A DNA stretch of 64,000 nt from Motiliproteus sediminis (GTDB lineage: Bacteria > Pseudomonadota > Gammaproteobacteria > Pseudomonadales > Balneatricaceae). Position numbers and translations under genes: made by a program. The notes under the pieces are model-generated. The model saw nothing but the letters and a program-made list of their open reading frames with translations, was not told where the DNA came from and made no database searches. Location: assembly GCF_017912535.1 (NCBI RefSeq), contig NZ_JAERQK010000004.1, forward strand, positions 124,001 to 188,000, written 5' to 3'. Of the stretch, positions 8,706-17,829 are shown piece by piece; the first letter of the stretch is position 1; each line of letters starts with the position of its first letter.

Positions 8706-9455
8706 ATGAAAGTTCTAGTAGCTGTGAAGCGGGTCGTTGATTACAACGTCAAGGTGCGCGTAAAGAGCGACCAGACCGGTGTCGACCTGGCCAACGTCAA
8801 GATGGCGATGAACCCCTTTTGTGAAATCGCGGTAGAGGAAGCGGTGCGCCTGAAAGAGAAGGGCGCTGCTGACGAGATCGTGGTTGTGTCCATGGGCCCC
8901 AAGGCGGCTCAAGAGCAGATTCGTACCGCGCTGGCGCTGGGCGCCGACCGCGGTATCCTGATTGAAACCGACGAAGAGCTGGAATCACTGGCGGTTGCCA
9001 AGCTGCTGGCCAAGGTGGTTGATGAGGAACAGCCGGGGCTGGTGATTCTTGGTAAGCAGTCAATTGATTCCGATGCCAACCAGACCGGCCAGATGCTGGG
9101 GGCGTTGACCGGTATGCCGCAGGGTACCTTTGCTTCTGAAGTCAATTTGGGTGAGGGCACCGTTGATGTGACCCGCGAGATCGACGGTGGCCTGCAGACC
9201 GTGTCGCTGAATATGCCGGCGATCGTGACCACCGACCTGCGTCTCAACGAGCCACGCTACGCGTCGCTGCCGAATATCATGAAGGCCAAGCGCAAGCCGC
9301 TTGATACCAAAACCCCCGCCGATTACGGCGTCGAGGTCGCGCCCCGCCTTAAGACCCTCAAGGTGGAAGCACCGGCCGAGCGTCAGGGTGGCGTCAAGGT
9401 AGCCAGTGTTGACGAGCTGGTTGAAAAGCTGAAGAACGAGGCGAAGGTGGTTTAA
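8706..9455 (+). CDS. etfB: Electron transfer flavoprotein beta subunit
   Basis: The 249-residue beta subunit of ETF, which holds AMP and docks acyl-CoA dehydrogenases. It starts [17 protein letters not shown] and has the [16 protein letters not shown] segment, the [22 protein letters not shown] recognition-loop region and the usual length. The frame is open upstream, but the ATG at 8706 follows an AGGA in cgaggactct. The alpha-subunit gene follows after two bases, so the pair is one operon. The partner oxidoreductase is divergent upstream, and two acyl-CoA dehydrogenase/ligase clusters lie downstream within 15 kb. Confidence 0.96.
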   Translation: MKVLVAVKRVVDYNVKVRVKSDQTGVDLANVKMAMNPFCEIAVEEAVRLKEKGAADEIVVVSMGPKAAQEQIRTALALGADRGILIETDEELESLAVAKLLAKVVDEEQPGLVILGKQSIDSDANQTGQMLGALTGMPQGTFASEVNLGEGTVDVTREIDGGLQTVSLNMPAIVTTDLRLNEPRYASLPNIMKAKRKPLDTKTPADYGVEVAPRLKTLKVEAPAERQGGVKVASVDELVEKLKNEAKVV

Positions 9456-9457
9456 TC

Positions 9458-10387
9458 ATGAGCATCCTGGTAATTGCAGAACACGACAACGCCGCCCTCA
9501 AGGGGGCGACCCTGAACACTGTTGCGGCCGCGTCCCAGATCGGTGGTGAGATCCACGTGCTGGTGGCTGGCGAAAATTGCGGCGCTGCTGCTGAAGCTGC
9601 GGCTCAGGTTGCCGGCGTCAGCAAGGTATTGTTGGCCGACAACGCCGCCTATGCCCATCAGCTGGCAGAGAACATTGCCCCGCTGGTGGCTGAGCTGGCC
9701 GCCAACTATGGTCACGTGTTGGCTCCGGCAACCACCAATGGCAAGAACTTTATGCCGCGCGTTGCCGCCCAGCTGGATGTAGCGCAACTGTCCGACATCA
9801 TTGCGGTGGAAAGTGCCGATACTTTCAAGCGCCCGATCTATGCCGGCAACGCTATCGCTACGGTTCAGTCCGGCGACAGCGTCAAGGTGATCACCGTGCG
9901 TGCTACCGGTTTCGATCCGGCGGCAGCCTCCGGCGGCAGTGCGACGATCGAAGCGGTGGGCTCTGCTCATGACGCCGGCATCTCCCGTTTCGTCAAGGAA
10001 GAGCTGGCCAAGTCGGACCGCCCAGAGTTGACCGCGGCACGTGTGGTGATCTCCGGTGGGCGCGGCATGGGCAACGGCGAGAACTTCGCCCTGCTGGAAA
10101 AGGTGGCCGACAAACTCGGTGCTGCTGTGGGTGCCTCCCGTGCCGCGGTTGACGCCGGCTTTGTGCCCAACGACATGCAGGTGGGCCAGACCGGTAAGAT
10201 TGTCGCACCCGAGCTTTACATCGCGGTGGGTATTTCCGGTGCGATCCAGCATCTGGCAGGTATGAAAGACAGCAAGTACATCGTCGCCATCAACAAGGAC
10301 GAAGAAGCGCCGATCTTCTCGGTTGCCGATTACGGTCTGGTGGCGGATCTGTTCGACGCCGTACCCGAGCTCGAACAGAAACTGTAA
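9458..10387 (+). CDS. etfA: Electron transfer flavoprotein alpha subunit
   Basis: The 309-residue FAD-binding alpha subunit. The C-terminal FAD domain shows VISGGRGM (about residue 194), [39 protein letters not shown] and [10 protein letters not shown]. The N-terminal domain starts [11 protein letters not shown]. The two-base gap after etfB indicates translational coupling. A 13-base perfect hairpin follows the stop and may end the transcript. Confidence 0.96.
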   Translation: MSILVIAEHDNAALKGATLNTVAAASQIGGEIHVLVAGENCGAAAEAAAQVAGVSKVLLADNAAYAHQLAENIAPLVAELAANYGHVLAPATTNGKNFMPRVAAQLDVAQLSDIIAVESADTFKRPIYAGNAIATVQSGDSVKVITVRATGFDPAAASGGSATIEAVGSAHDAGISRFVKEELAKSDRPELTAARVVISGGRGMGNGENFALLEKVADKLGAAVGASRAAVDAGFVPNDMQVGQTGKIVAPELYIAVGISGAIQHLAGMKDSKYIVAINKDEEAPIFSVADYGLVADLFDAVPELEQKL

Positions 10388-10394
10388 TACCCAG

Positions 10395-10423
10395 TCAGCA
10401 CGGCGGATACTCCGCCGTGCTGA
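10395..10423 (+). terminator. Strong hairpin after etfA, without T tract
   Basis: Perfect 13-base inverted repeat (tcagcacggcgga / tccgccgtgctga) with a three-base loop, seven bases past the etfA stop. No T run follows, so it may protect the 3' end or act as a weak terminator. Confidence 0.6.
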
Positions 10424-10442
10424 TCCGGAAGTAGTCCTCCTA

Positions 10443-10538
10443 TCTGGATTTGCTGGCCCCCGATTCGACCCCGGGAGGCCGCGTGGTGTCCGACCAAGTA
10501 TCCAGAGTCCTTGCCCGGCCATGTGCCGGGCTTTTTTA
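10443..10538 (+). ncRNA. Candidate small RNA or leader ending in an intrinsic terminator
   Basis: A seven-base stem tctggat / atccaga (10443-10449 with 10500-10506) encloses about 50 bases that could fold further. A textbook terminator follows: gcccggc-catgt-gccgggc and six T at 10513-10537. No open reading frame occupies the stretch. It could be an independent sRNA, or simply the distal 3' end of the etfBA transcript. No promoter could be assigned, so confidence is low. Confidence 0.25.
10513..10537 (+). terminator. Intrinsic terminator
   Basis: Seven-base stem gcccggc / gccgggc, five-base loop, then TTTTTT at 10532-10537. It would stop read-through from etfBA before the convergent gene at 10623. 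Confidence 0.85.
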
Positions 10539-10622
10539 TGCCCCGGGAGCCATGGATGGCGGTAACAGGCCTATAAATCCGGATGCTGTTGTTTCCGTGG
10601 CGGCGAGGGTCGATCGGTGGTT

Positions 10623-11192
10623 TCAACGCCAGGACTGCCGGTCGCTTTGGCTAAGCCATGGCGTCGGTTGCAGTTGCTCCAGCAGCTGTAACACGTAGAA
10701 CTCAAACTCCAGGTCGTAACCTTGCAGGCGATAATAGACCCCCTGCTCGAAGGCAAGCGCACCACTGGGCCCGAGTTGCCAGAGCCCTTCTATGACGGTG
10801 TCGCTAAGTTCCTTTGGCTCAAAAAAGTGGTTTAGCCGGCTGCGGCGGTCACATATCTGGCGTTGCCGCCGGCGGTTATCATTAAACCATTCGCTTAGTC
10901 GCATTAGTCCGGGGGAGATCAGCGCCGCATGGTCCAGCCCGAGTTGTGCCGGAGGAATCCGGCCGAAGCTGGCGGCTCCAAGGGGGTTGTTGCCGCACAG
11001 GTAGTGGAGGGTAAATCCGACGCTGTAATGGTGCAAGAACTCGCTGGCGCTATCAATACGGCTGTCCGCTGTAGTCGTGGCGGCCAGGGTTGTCGAAGTC
11101 AGCCCCAACCAAAGCCGGAGCAGACGTGCCCTGATCGTTGATCTGGCAGAGTCACGGTGCCGACTGTCGTTGGTACTAGCGTAATTGCACAC
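10623..11192 (-). CDS. Hypothetical protein, possibly exported, 189 residues
   Basis: I do not recognise the family. The N-terminal 40 residues contain a basic patch followed by LLRLWLGLTSTTLAATTTA, which resembles a signal peptide if translation begins later than the ATG at 11192. The body is protein-like, with an Arg-rich middle (NRRRQRQICDRR) and a C-terminal part with aromatic and acidic residues (ALAFEQGVYYRLQGYDLEFEFY). It is convergent with etfBA and divergent from maeB. Codon composition is like that of the neighbours. It may be a lineage-specific periplasmic protein. Start uncertain. Confidence 0.5.
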   Translation of the reverse strand: MCNYASTNDSRHRDSARSTIRARLLRLWLGLTSTTLAATTTADSRIDSASEFLHHYSVGFTLHYLCGNNPLGAASFGRIPPAQLGLDHAALISPGLMRLSEWFNDNRRRQRQICDRRSRLNHFFEPKELSDTVIEGLWQLGPSGALAFEQGVYYRLQGYDLEFEFYVLQLLEQLQPTPWLSQSDRQSWR

Positions 11193-11502
11193 CTGCTACC
11201 TCCCCGGCAGAACCTTCATTGGCTGCCGGCGGCATTGTTTGTTTATCGGTAGTCAGGGTTACGTCGCCGGACCCGGTGTGGATCAGTTGTGTATTTCGTT
11301 CGTCTGTCGTCTAGCTGGCGCACATCTTGCTCTTATTCTGTTCTTTCGGCCTTGTTACACCAGGTGACGGGGCCCGAGTGCATTTCGGGCGGCGGTTTGG
11401 CGGATTCTCGCACTTGTCGTAGGGTTGATTTGGGTGGTTTTTCACCCATCGAATGCATTCGACCATAACTATTAAAAAACAATTCATAGAGTGTGAAATC
11501 GA
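11193..11502. other. Divergent intergenic region upstream of maeB
   Basis: About 310 bases with no credible gene. The last 60 bases before maeB are AT-rich (cataactattaaaaaac), which suits a promoter, but no pair of hexamers is convincing. Confidence 0.4.
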
Positions 11503-13785
11503 ATGGCAAGTGATTTTGATAAGGATGCGCTGGCGTACCATCGCCAGGGACCGGCCGGCAAGTTGGCGATCGTCGCCACCAAGCCGATGGCTACTCAACG
11601 TGATCTGGCGCTGGCTTATTCGCCCGGCGTTGCCGCCGCCTGTAACGAGATCGTGCGCGACCCCTTTGAAGCCTCGACGGTGACTGCCCGTGCCAATCTG
11701 GTGGGGGTGATCTCCAACGGCACCGCTGTGCTGGGTCTTGGCGCCATCGGCGCACTGGCCTCCAAACCGGTGATGGAAGGTAAGGCGGTACTGTTCAAGA
11801 AGTTCTCCAATATCGACGTATTTGATATCGAGGTGGACGAAACTGACCCGCAGATGTTTATCGAAACCGTGGCGCGACTGGAACCCACCTTTGGCGGCAT
11901 TAACCTCGAAGATATCAAAGCACCGGAGTGCTTTATCATCGAGAAAACCCTGAAAGAGCGGATGAACATCCCGGTGTTTCATGACGACCAGCACGGTACC
12001 GCCATCGTTGCCGGCGCGGCGGTGTTCAACGGTCTGCGGGTGGTCGGCAAGGATATCTCCAAGATCAAACTGGTGGCGTCCGGTGCCGGTGCGGCGGCGC
12101 TGTCGTGCCTCAACCTGCTGGTCAATATGGGTGTACCGCGCGAGAACATCTGGGTCACCGATATTGCCGGGGTGGTCTACGAGGGCCGCACCGAGCAGAT
12201 GGATGAGTACAAGGCGGCCTACGCACAGAAGACCGATGCCCGTACCCTCGACGACGTGATCGAGGGTGCCGACGTGTTCCTCGGCCTCTCTGCGGCGGGC
12301 GTGCTCAAGCCGGAGATGGTCAAGAAGATGGCCGCCAATCCGATGATCCTGGCGCTGGCCAACCCTAACCCGGAGATCACACCGGAAGAAGCTAAAGCGG
12401 TTCGTGACGACGTGATCATGGCGACGGGGCGCAGCGACTACCCCAACCAGGTTAACAACGTCCTCTGTTTCCCCTTTATCTTCCGCGGGGCGCTGGATTG
12501 CGGCGCCACCACCATCAACGAAGAGATGAAGGTGGCCTGTGTGAAAGCGTTGGCGGATCTGGCCATGGCCGAGCCGATCGATCGGGTACAGAAAGCCTAT
12601 GCCGGTCAGCCGCTGCGCTTTGGTCGTGAATACCTGATTCCCAAGCCGTTCGATCCGCGCCTGATCTTCGAGGTGGCACCGGCGGTGGCCAAGGCCGCCA
12701 TGGAAACCGGTGTGGCGACCCGCCCGATCGAGGATCTGGAAACCTACCGCCGCAGTCTCGCCCGTTACGCCTACCGTTCCAGCCAGGTGATGAGCCCTAT
12801 TCTCGAACGCGCCAAGACCGAGCCGAAGCGGGTAGTGTTCGCCGAGGGTGAGAGCAATCGGGTGCTGCAGGCGGTGCAGCAGGTGGTTGATGAAGGTGTC
12901 GCTCAACCGATTCTGATCGGTGACCGCAACCGCATCCACACCAAGATCACCGACCTGCAGCTGCGCCTCACCGAGGGTGAGCAGTTCACCATTATCGATC
13001 CGGCTGGCGGCGACTGGTTCGAACCCTATCTGGCCGACTACCGCGCCCGTATGGGGCGTCGCGGAATCTCGCCGGACGAGGCGAAGAGCATCATGCACGC
13101 CGACAAGACCGTGATTGCAGCGATGATGTGCCTGCGCGGTGACGCCGACGCCATGCTCTGTGGTGCCCACGGTCGCTTCCGTCAGCACTTGGAGCGTATC
13201 GATAGCCTGATCGGTAAGCAGGACGGGGTGGATAACTTTGCCACCACCACCGTACTCAGCCTGCCCACTGGTACCTTCTTTATCTGCGATTCCCACATCA
13301 GCCCGGATCCCAGTGCTGAACAGGTGGCGCAGAACACCTTGCAGGCGGCGGAAGAGATGCGTCGCTTTGGTATCCTGCCGAAGGTGGCGCTGCTGTCGAG
13401 TTCCAACTTCGGCACCAACGACCTGCCGGGGGCGCTGAAGATGCGCAAGGCGCGCGAAATCCTCAACCAGCTCGATCCCGAGCTGCTGGTTGAGGGCGAG
13501 ATGCACGCCGACGCGGCGATCTCGGAAGAGTTGCGCAACAAGGTGTTCCCGGAATCGGTGCTGCGCGGTCAAGCCAATATGCTGGTGATGCCCAACGTTG
13601 AGTCGGCGCACATCGCCTATGGGCTACTCAAGACTCTGGGTGGCGGCATCTCGGTGGGCCCGATCCTGCTGGGGGCGGCCAAGCCAGTGCACATCATGAC
13701 CCAGAGCACCAGTGTGCGCTCGATCTTCAACATGACCGCGATCGCGGTGGCGGATGCCCAGAGCGCGGATGCCGCGCTAGCCTGA
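11503..13785 (+). CDS. maeB: NADP-dependent malic enzyme with C-terminal phosphotransacetylase-like domain
   Basis: This 760-residue protein decarboxylates malate to pyruvate and makes NADPH. The N-terminal malic domain (about 15-150) contains [11 protein letters not shown], and [10 protein letters not shown] lies near residue 160. The Rossmann domain (about 165-400) contains [15 protein letters not shown]. From about residue 430 to the end it has a phosphate acetyltransferase-like domain, which in MaeB enzymes is regulatory (acetyl-CoA sensing) rather than catalytic. Length matches the family. The Shine-Dalgarno sequence is weak. An intrinsic terminator follows, so it stands alone. It fits a metabolism that feeds on acetyl-CoA-yielding substrates. 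Confidence 0.96.
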   Translation: MASDFDKDALAYHRQGPAGKLAIVATKPMATQRDLALAYSPGVAAACNEIVRDPFEASTVTARANLVGVISNGTAVLGLGAIGALASKPVMEGKAVLFKKFSNIDVFDIEVDETDPQMFIETVARLEPTFGGINLEDIKAPECFIIEKTLKERMNIPVFHDDQHGTAIVAGAAVFNGLRVVGKDISKIKLVASGAGAAALSCLNLLVNMGVPRENIWVTDIAGVVYEGRTEQMDEYKAAYAQKTDARTLDDVIEGADVFLGLSAAGVLKPEMVKKMAANPMILALANPNPEITPEEAKAVRDDVIMATGRSDYPNQVNNVLCFPFIFRGALDCGATTINEEMKVACVKALADLAMAEPIDRVQKAYAGQPLRFGREYLIPKPFDPRLIFEVAPAVAKAAMETGVATRPIEDLETYRRSLARYAYRSSQVMSPILERAKTEPKRVVFAEGESNRVLQAVQQVVDEGVAQPILIGDRNRIHTKITDLQLRLTEGEQFTIIDPAGGDWFEPYLADYRARMGRRGISPDEAKSIMHADKTVIAAMMCLRGDADAMLCGAHGRFRQHLERIDSLIGKQDGVDNFATTTVLSLPTGTFFICDSHISPDPSAEQVAQNTLQAAEEMRRFGILPKVALLSSSNFGTNDLPGALKMRKAREILNQLDPELLVEGEMHADAAISEELRNKVFPESVLRGQANMLVMPNVESAHIAYGLLKTLGGGISVGPILLGAAKPVHIMTQSTSVRSIFNMTAIAVADAQSADAALA

Positions 13786-13830
13786 CGGGGCGCGATTCGC
13801 TGCCGCCAGCCTGCGGTGGATAGGGAGAAA

Positions 13831-13863
13831 CCGGGCCAGGGCTAGACCCTGGCCCGGTTTTTT
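13831..13863 (+). terminator. Intrinsic terminator after maeB
   Basis: Eleven-base GC-rich stem ccgggccaggg / ccctggcccgg (13831-13857), followed by six T. Confidence 0.93.
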
Positions 13864-14111
13864 ATTGTCCGATTATCCTGAGTGAGGTCGCCTGTGGGAT
13901 GGGCTTGTGATGCGCTGGATGCCGCCCGACTCCCCCGGTTGCCACGCCCGTTGCGATAGCGCCGCCGCTGCAGTTCTTGTGGTAGGCCCGGTCGTTGATC
14001 AGGTGGCTGTGTGTTGTGGCGGTAGTGGGTGGGCGCTTGGATCGGATCGTTGATCCCGTCGAGATTCGGCCTCGGCTCGCTACCGTTGCAACGACTGAAA
14101 CAATTCGTAAC

Positions 14112-14127
14112 TTTACGCTTACGTAAA
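14112..14127 (+). promoter_or_regulatory. Palindromic operator candidate tttacg-ctta-cgtaaa (LiuR-like)
   Basis: A perfect 6+6 inverted repeat with a four-base spacer, 99 bases upstream of the acyl-CoA synthetase ATG, in the AT-rich part of the gap. From memory it resembles the MerR-type operator of LiuR, which controls branched-chain amino acid and acyl-CoA catabolism in gammaproteobacteria. The spacing between half sites also suits a MerR-family regulator. The symmetry is seen; the regulator name is inferred. Confidence 0.5.
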
Positions 14128-14225
14128 CTTGCCCTTATTCTGACCCTCGACCTATTACCCCCTTCGGCGTTGCTGGTGCTTTGGCCCACCGCCGAGCCGA
14201 TAACGATAACAATGAGGGCATCTCC

Positions 14226-15860
14226 ATGTCAGCCACTGCCTATCAGGACTTCATGGCGGCTTTCTCTCCGGAGCAGATCGAAGCCGAACTGCAGGGAAAC
14301 CGCGCCAATGGATTTAACGTCTGTGCCGAGTGTGTCGATCGCTGGGTTGACGGCGGCAAAGTCGCGCTGCGCCATCAGGCCACCGACGGCAGCGTTACCG
14401 AACTTACCTTTGCCGAGCTGAAAACCCGCTCCGCCCAGTTTGCCAACTACCTCGCCAGTCAGGGCATCGGTCAGGGCGATCGGGTGGCGGCGCTGCTGCC
14501 TCGTACCCCGGAGCTGCTGGTCGTTATCATGGGTACCCTGCGTGCGGGTGCGGTCTATCAGCCGCTGTTTACGGCGTTTGGTTCAGGTGCCATTGAATAC
14601 CGCACCGAAAAAGCCGGCACCAAGCTGTTGGTGACCGACGAGGCTAACCGTCACAAGCTCGATGAGGTTAAAGATTGCCCGCCGGTGATCATGGTCAGCG
14701 CTGCGCCCTCCACCGGTGAACCGAGCTTTATCGACGCGGTTTACAGCCAGTCTGACGACTTTGAGCCCGTGGTGGTTGCCGCGGATCAGCCCTTCCTGCA
14801 GATGTTTACCTCCGGTACGGTCGGCAAGTCCAAGGGGGTGCACGTTCCGACCAAAGCGCTGTTGGCATTCCACGTCTACATGAAGTACGCCATCGGTCTG
14901 CAGGATGACGACATATACTGGAACGTGGCCGATCCCGGTTGGGCGTATGGTCTCTACTACGCTGTGGTTGGTCCGTTGCTGTTGGGCTGTACCACCCATT
15001 TCAACGAAGCCGGATTTACCGCGCAGAACACCTTTGACTTTCTGCGTCAGCACAAGATTACCAATCTGGCGGCGGCCCCCACCGCGTACCGGATGCTGAT
15101 GGCCAATGACCATCTGCTGGGCGATCAGCCCGAGCCTTTCAGCCTGCGAGTGGGTAGCAGCGCCGGTGAGCCGCTTAATCCCGAGGTGATCAACTGGATC
15201 GATCGGCGGCTGGCTTGTCCGGTGATGGACCACTATGGCCAGACCGAAACGGGCATGACCGCATGTAACCACCACGCTCTGCAGCACAAGGTGCGCATCG
15301 GCTCCATGGGCTACGCCATGCCCGGCTACCGGGTGGTGGCGTTGGACGGCAACTTTCAGGAGGTGGGTGAGGGTGAAACCGGGCAACTGGCGGTGGATAT
15401 GGATAACTCGCCGCTGTTTTTCTTTCAGGGCTATACCTGGAACGAAAAGCAGCCCTACAGCGGTAAGTACTACCTTACCGGCGATGTAGTTGAAGCCCAT
15501 GGCGATGGTGCTTTTACCTTCGCAGGACGTGACGACGATATCATCACCTCGGCCGGTTATCGCATCGGGCCGGCAGACGTCGAGAGCACTCTGATCGAAC
15601 ATGCCTGCGTGGCTGAAAGTGGCGTGGTAGCCAAACCCGATGCCGAGCGCGGCTCCATCGTCAAAGCCTTTGTGGTGCTGAAACAGGGTTACGACGCCAG
15701 TGACGAACTGGCTGACGAGCTCAAACAGTTCGTGCGCAAGCGTCTATCGACCCACGCCTTCCCGCGCGAGATCGACTTTGTCGAAGAGCTGCCGAAGACT
15801 CCCAGCGGCAAGATTCAGCGCTTCCTGTTACGCCAGCAGGCGGAGGCGGAGGTCGCTTAA
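14226..15860 (+). CDS. AMP-forming acyl-CoA synthetase (acetyl/propionyl-CoA synthetase-like)
   Basis: A 544-residue adenylate-forming enzyme that activates a short or branched carboxylic acid to its CoA ester. Visible motifs are the phosphate-binding loop FTSGTVGKSKGV (about residue 197; usual form TSGTTGxPKG), DHYGQTETG (about 336), the hinge YLTGDVVEAHGDG with GRDDDIITSAGYRI, and the C-terminal catalytic lysine in PKTPSGKIQR. The frame is open upstream; the ATG at 14226 is chosen because it gives MSATAYQDF, a typical start. The upstream palindrome suggests control by an acid-catabolism regulator. Substrate cannot be read from the sequence. Confidence 0.88.
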   Translation: MSATAYQDFMAAFSPEQIEAELQGNRANGFNVCAECVDRWVDGGKVALRHQATDGSVTELTFAELKTRSAQFANYLASQGIGQGDRVAALLPRTPELLVVIMGTLRAGAVYQPLFTAFGSGAIEYRTEKAGTKLLVTDEANRHKLDEVKDCPPVIMVSAAPSTGEPSFIDAVYSQSDDFEPVVVAADQPFLQMFTSGTVGKSKGVHVPTKALLAFHVYMKYAIGLQDDDIYWNVADPGWAYGLYYAVVGPLLLGCTTHFNEAGFTAQNTFDFLRQHKITNLAAAPTAYRMLMANDHLLGDQPEPFSLRVGSSAGEPLNPEVINWIDRRLACPVMDHYGQTETGMTACNHHALQHKVRIGSMGYAMPGYRVVALDGNFQEVGEGETGQLAVDMDNSPLFFFQGYTWNEKQPYSGKYYLTGDVVEAHGDGAFTFAGRDDDIITSAGYRIGPADVESTLIEHACVAESGVVAKPDAERGSIVKAFVVLKQGYDASDELADELKQFVRKRLSTHAFPREIDFVEELPKTPSGKIQRFLLRQQAEAEVA

Positions 15861-15877
15861 TCCGTCTGAGTGCAGAT

Positions 15878-15902
15878 AGCCCCGGCCTGTCCGGGGCTTT
15901 GT
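15878..15902 (+). terminator. Intrinsic terminator after acyl-CoA synthetase
   Basis: Eight-base stem agccccgg / ccggggct at 15878-15898, then TTGTTGTCTTT. Confidence 0.75.
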
Positions 15903-15938
15903 TGTCTTTGGTGGCGCTAGGTTTAATGGAGGCAAGCC

Positions 15939-16373
15939 ATGCCCTGTATGAGTGTCGAAGAGATCAACCAATTTCTGGCTGAACATTTTCCGCAGGGGGC
16001 CGAATACGGCAGCGTCGATTCGGTCTACAGTCTGGGCGCGCGCATGCGCCTGACCCCGAAGCAGGCTCATCTGCGGCCCGGTGGGACGGTGTCGGGGCCC
16101 GCGATGATGGCGCTGGCGGATGTGGCGGTGTATGTGGCGCTGTTGGGGGAGATTGGCCCGGTACCTTTGGCGGTCACCACCAACCTCAACATTAACTTTC
16201 TCCAGCGGCCCAAACCTGAGGCTGACGTAATCGCCGAGGCCAAGCTGCTCAAGGTTGGTTCTCGCCTGGCGGTGGGTGAGGTAAGCCTGTATTCCGAAGG
16301 AGGTGAGCTGCCCGTTGCTCATGTGACTTGTACCTACTCAATCCCGCCGCGCGGTCAGCGCGAGCGCGGTTGA
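15939..16373 (+). CDS. PaaI-type hotdog-fold thioesterase
   Basis: A 144-residue single hotdog-domain protein of the acyl-CoA thioesterase group. The helix-start motif LRPGGTVSGPAMMALADVAVY (within residues 45-66) is the PaaI/4HBT signature, and INFLQRPKP is a typical later strand. GGAGG six bases before the ATG at 15939 fixes the start. It lies 12 bases before an alpha/beta hydrolase and after an acyl-CoA synthetase, so it probably recycles CoA from dead-end acyl-CoA esters. Substrate unknown. Confidence 0.8.
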   Translation: MPCMSVEEINQFLAEHFPQGAEYGSVDSVYSLGARMRLTPKQAHLRPGGTVSGPAMMALADVAVYVALLGEIGPVPLAVTTNLNINFLQRPKPEADVIAEAKLLKVGSRLAVGEVSLYSEGGELPVAHVTCTYSIPPRGQRERG

Positions 16374-16385
16374 GCCCGCCTCGCC

Positions 16386-17234
16386 ATGATGACTGCAACA
16401 GCTATGCAATGGCGCAATGGTCAGGTTGAGGTGGAGGGCGTAGCGCTGTCCATCCGCTTTGGGCAGCATCCAGAGGGGACCGGCAAACCGGTGCTGCTGC
16501 TATTGCACGAAGCCTTGGGCAGTTTTGCGCAGTGGAAGCGCTTCCCCGAGCAGCTGGCCGAAGCTTGCGGGATGTCGGTATTGCTCTATGAACGCGAGGG
16601 GCATGGTGGATCTGACCCGTTGCGCCTTCCCCGTGCGGATGATTATCTCCAGTATCAGGGACGAGTGGTGCTGCCGCGACTGATCGATGCGCTGTCGCCC
16701 GAGTTGGGCCTGGAGCAGTTGGTGTTGGTCGGCCACAGCGACGGCGGCTCAATCGCGCTGGTCGGGGCGGCGGAGATGCGGCAACGGGTGGTAGCACTGA
16801 TTACCGCGGCGGCGCATCTGTTTGTGGAGCCGGAAACGCGTGCGGGTATTGAAGCGGCGGTGGCTGTTTACGCCGACAAACTGCGCGCGCCGCTGGCTCG
16901 TTATCACGGTGATAAGATCGACGATCTGTTTCGCGGTTGGCACCAGACCTGGCTGCGGAACAGCTTTCAAGGTCTGGATCTGTCCCCCTGGTTAGGGCGT
17001 ATTCAATGCCCCGCGCTCGTGATGCAGGGGCGGAACGATCAATACGGCAGTGCTGCCCAGGTGGAGCAGATCTGTGCCGGCATCAATGCTGGCGGCCGGG
17101 CATTGGCACGGCCCTGCTGGGTGGATGCCGGTCACGTACCTCATCTGGAAACGCCGCAGCAGACGCTGGCAGCGATGAGCGGGTTTATCGCTGCTCTCGG
17201 GCCGGTCAGCGGCCGAGCTGCTGCCACTGTTTGA
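16386..17234 (+). CDS. Alpha/beta hydrolase
   Basis: A 282-residue alpha/beta-fold hydrolase. The nucleophile elbow is GHSDGG (about residue 118), the oxyanion segment is LLLLHEALGSFAQW (about 38), the acid is in QGRNDQYG (about 219) and the catalytic His in DAGHVPHLE (about 249). The His-Gly of most family members is His-Glu here. It follows the thioesterase gene closely and is likely cotranscribed. Its last 29 bases overlap the 3' end of the convergent response-regulator gene, so the two messages are antisense over that stretch. Substrate not predictable. Confidence 0.8.
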   Translation: MMTATAMQWRNGQVEVEGVALSIRFGQHPEGTGKPVLLLLHEALGSFAQWKRFPEQLAEACGMSVLLYEREGHGGSDPLRLPRADDYLQYQGRVVLPRLIDALSPELGLEQLVLVGHSDGGSIALVGAAEMRQRVVALITAAAHLFVEPETRAGIEAAVAVYADKLRAPLARYHGDKIDDLFRGWHQTWLRNSFQGLDLSPWLGRIQCPALVMQGRNDQYGSAAQVEQICAGINAGGRALARPCWVDAGHVPHLETPQQTLAAMSGFIAALGPVSGRAAATV

Positions 17235-17826
17235 CCAGCTCGGGCAGGCTGTCGGCACGCATCTTCGACATCACCCGCGCGCGGTGTACTTCGACGGTCT
17301 TGGGGCTGATCTCCAGTTTTTCAGCGATGGCTTTGTTGGGGTGGCCGGCCACCACCAGCTCCATGACCTGCTTTTCCCGTTTGCTCAGACTGTTCCAATT
17401 CTGGTTAACCTGTTGCTGCGCCTGCTGCTGGGTAAACCAGTCTCGCGCCAGCCCCAGTGCTTTTTCAACGTGGTTGAGCAATACCTGATCGTCAAACGGC
17501 TTTTCGATAAAATCCACCGCCCCGTTCTTGATCGCGGTCACAGCCATGGGGATGTCGCCGTGGCCGGTAATGACGATGATCGGCAGACGGTGGCCGCGTT
17601 TGATCAGCTCCTGCTGCAGTGCCAGTCCGCTGATTCCGGGCATGCGGATATCGAGCAGCAGGCAGCCGGGCTCGCCGCGGTACCGCTCCAGAAACTGCTC
17701 ACCGGAGTCAAAGGCGCGGATGGGGTGATTGGTGGACTCCAGAAGCCAGGAGAGGGAATCACGGAAATCGTCGTCGTCATCGACCAGAAAGATGGTCAGG
17801 GCGTCCATTTGTGACTGCATAATCAT
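17206..17826 (-). CDS. FixJ/NarL-type response regulator with LuxR HTH
   Basis: A 206-residue response regulator. The receiver domain (about 8-125) has the acidic pocket in LVDDDDDF, phospho-acceptor Asp59 in LLLDIRMPG and the conserved lysine in FIEKPFDD. A LuxR-type HTH follows (about 140-200; LSKREKQVMELVVAGHPNK...). Three in-frame ATGs lie at 17826, 17820 and 17808; the first is four bases past the kinase stop, so translation is coupled to the kinase. It is the output partner of the PAS kinase upstream. Neighbouring acyl-CoA genes on both sides suggest, but do not show, that it controls carboxylate use. Confidence 0.92.
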   Translation of the reverse strand: MIMQSQMDALTIFLVDDDDDFRDSLSWLLESTNHPIRAFDSGEQFLERYRGEPGCLLLDIRMPGISGLALQQELIKRGHRLPIIVITGHGDIPMAVTAIKNGAVDFIEKPFDDQVLLNHVEKALGLARDWFTQQQAQQQVNQNWNSLSKREKQVMELVVAGHPNKAIAEKLEISPKTVEVHRARVMSKMRADSLPELVKQWQQLGR

Positions 17827-17829
17827 GCT

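Noticed and set aside
10450-10490. A tRNA-like T-arm sequence (gattcgacccc)
   Set aside because: No acceptor stem, anticodon arm or CCA end could be drawn around it.
11311-13611. A 766-codon open frame on the minus strand across maeB
   Set aside because: It is the antisense shadow of a clear malic enzyme in GC-rich sequence, with no family motif and His/Arg-rich composition.
13842-14189. A 115-codon minus-strand frame in the maeB downstream gap
   Set aside because: It begins over a terminator, is Arg/Gln-rich, has no Shine-Dalgarno and covers the operator and promoter of the next gene.
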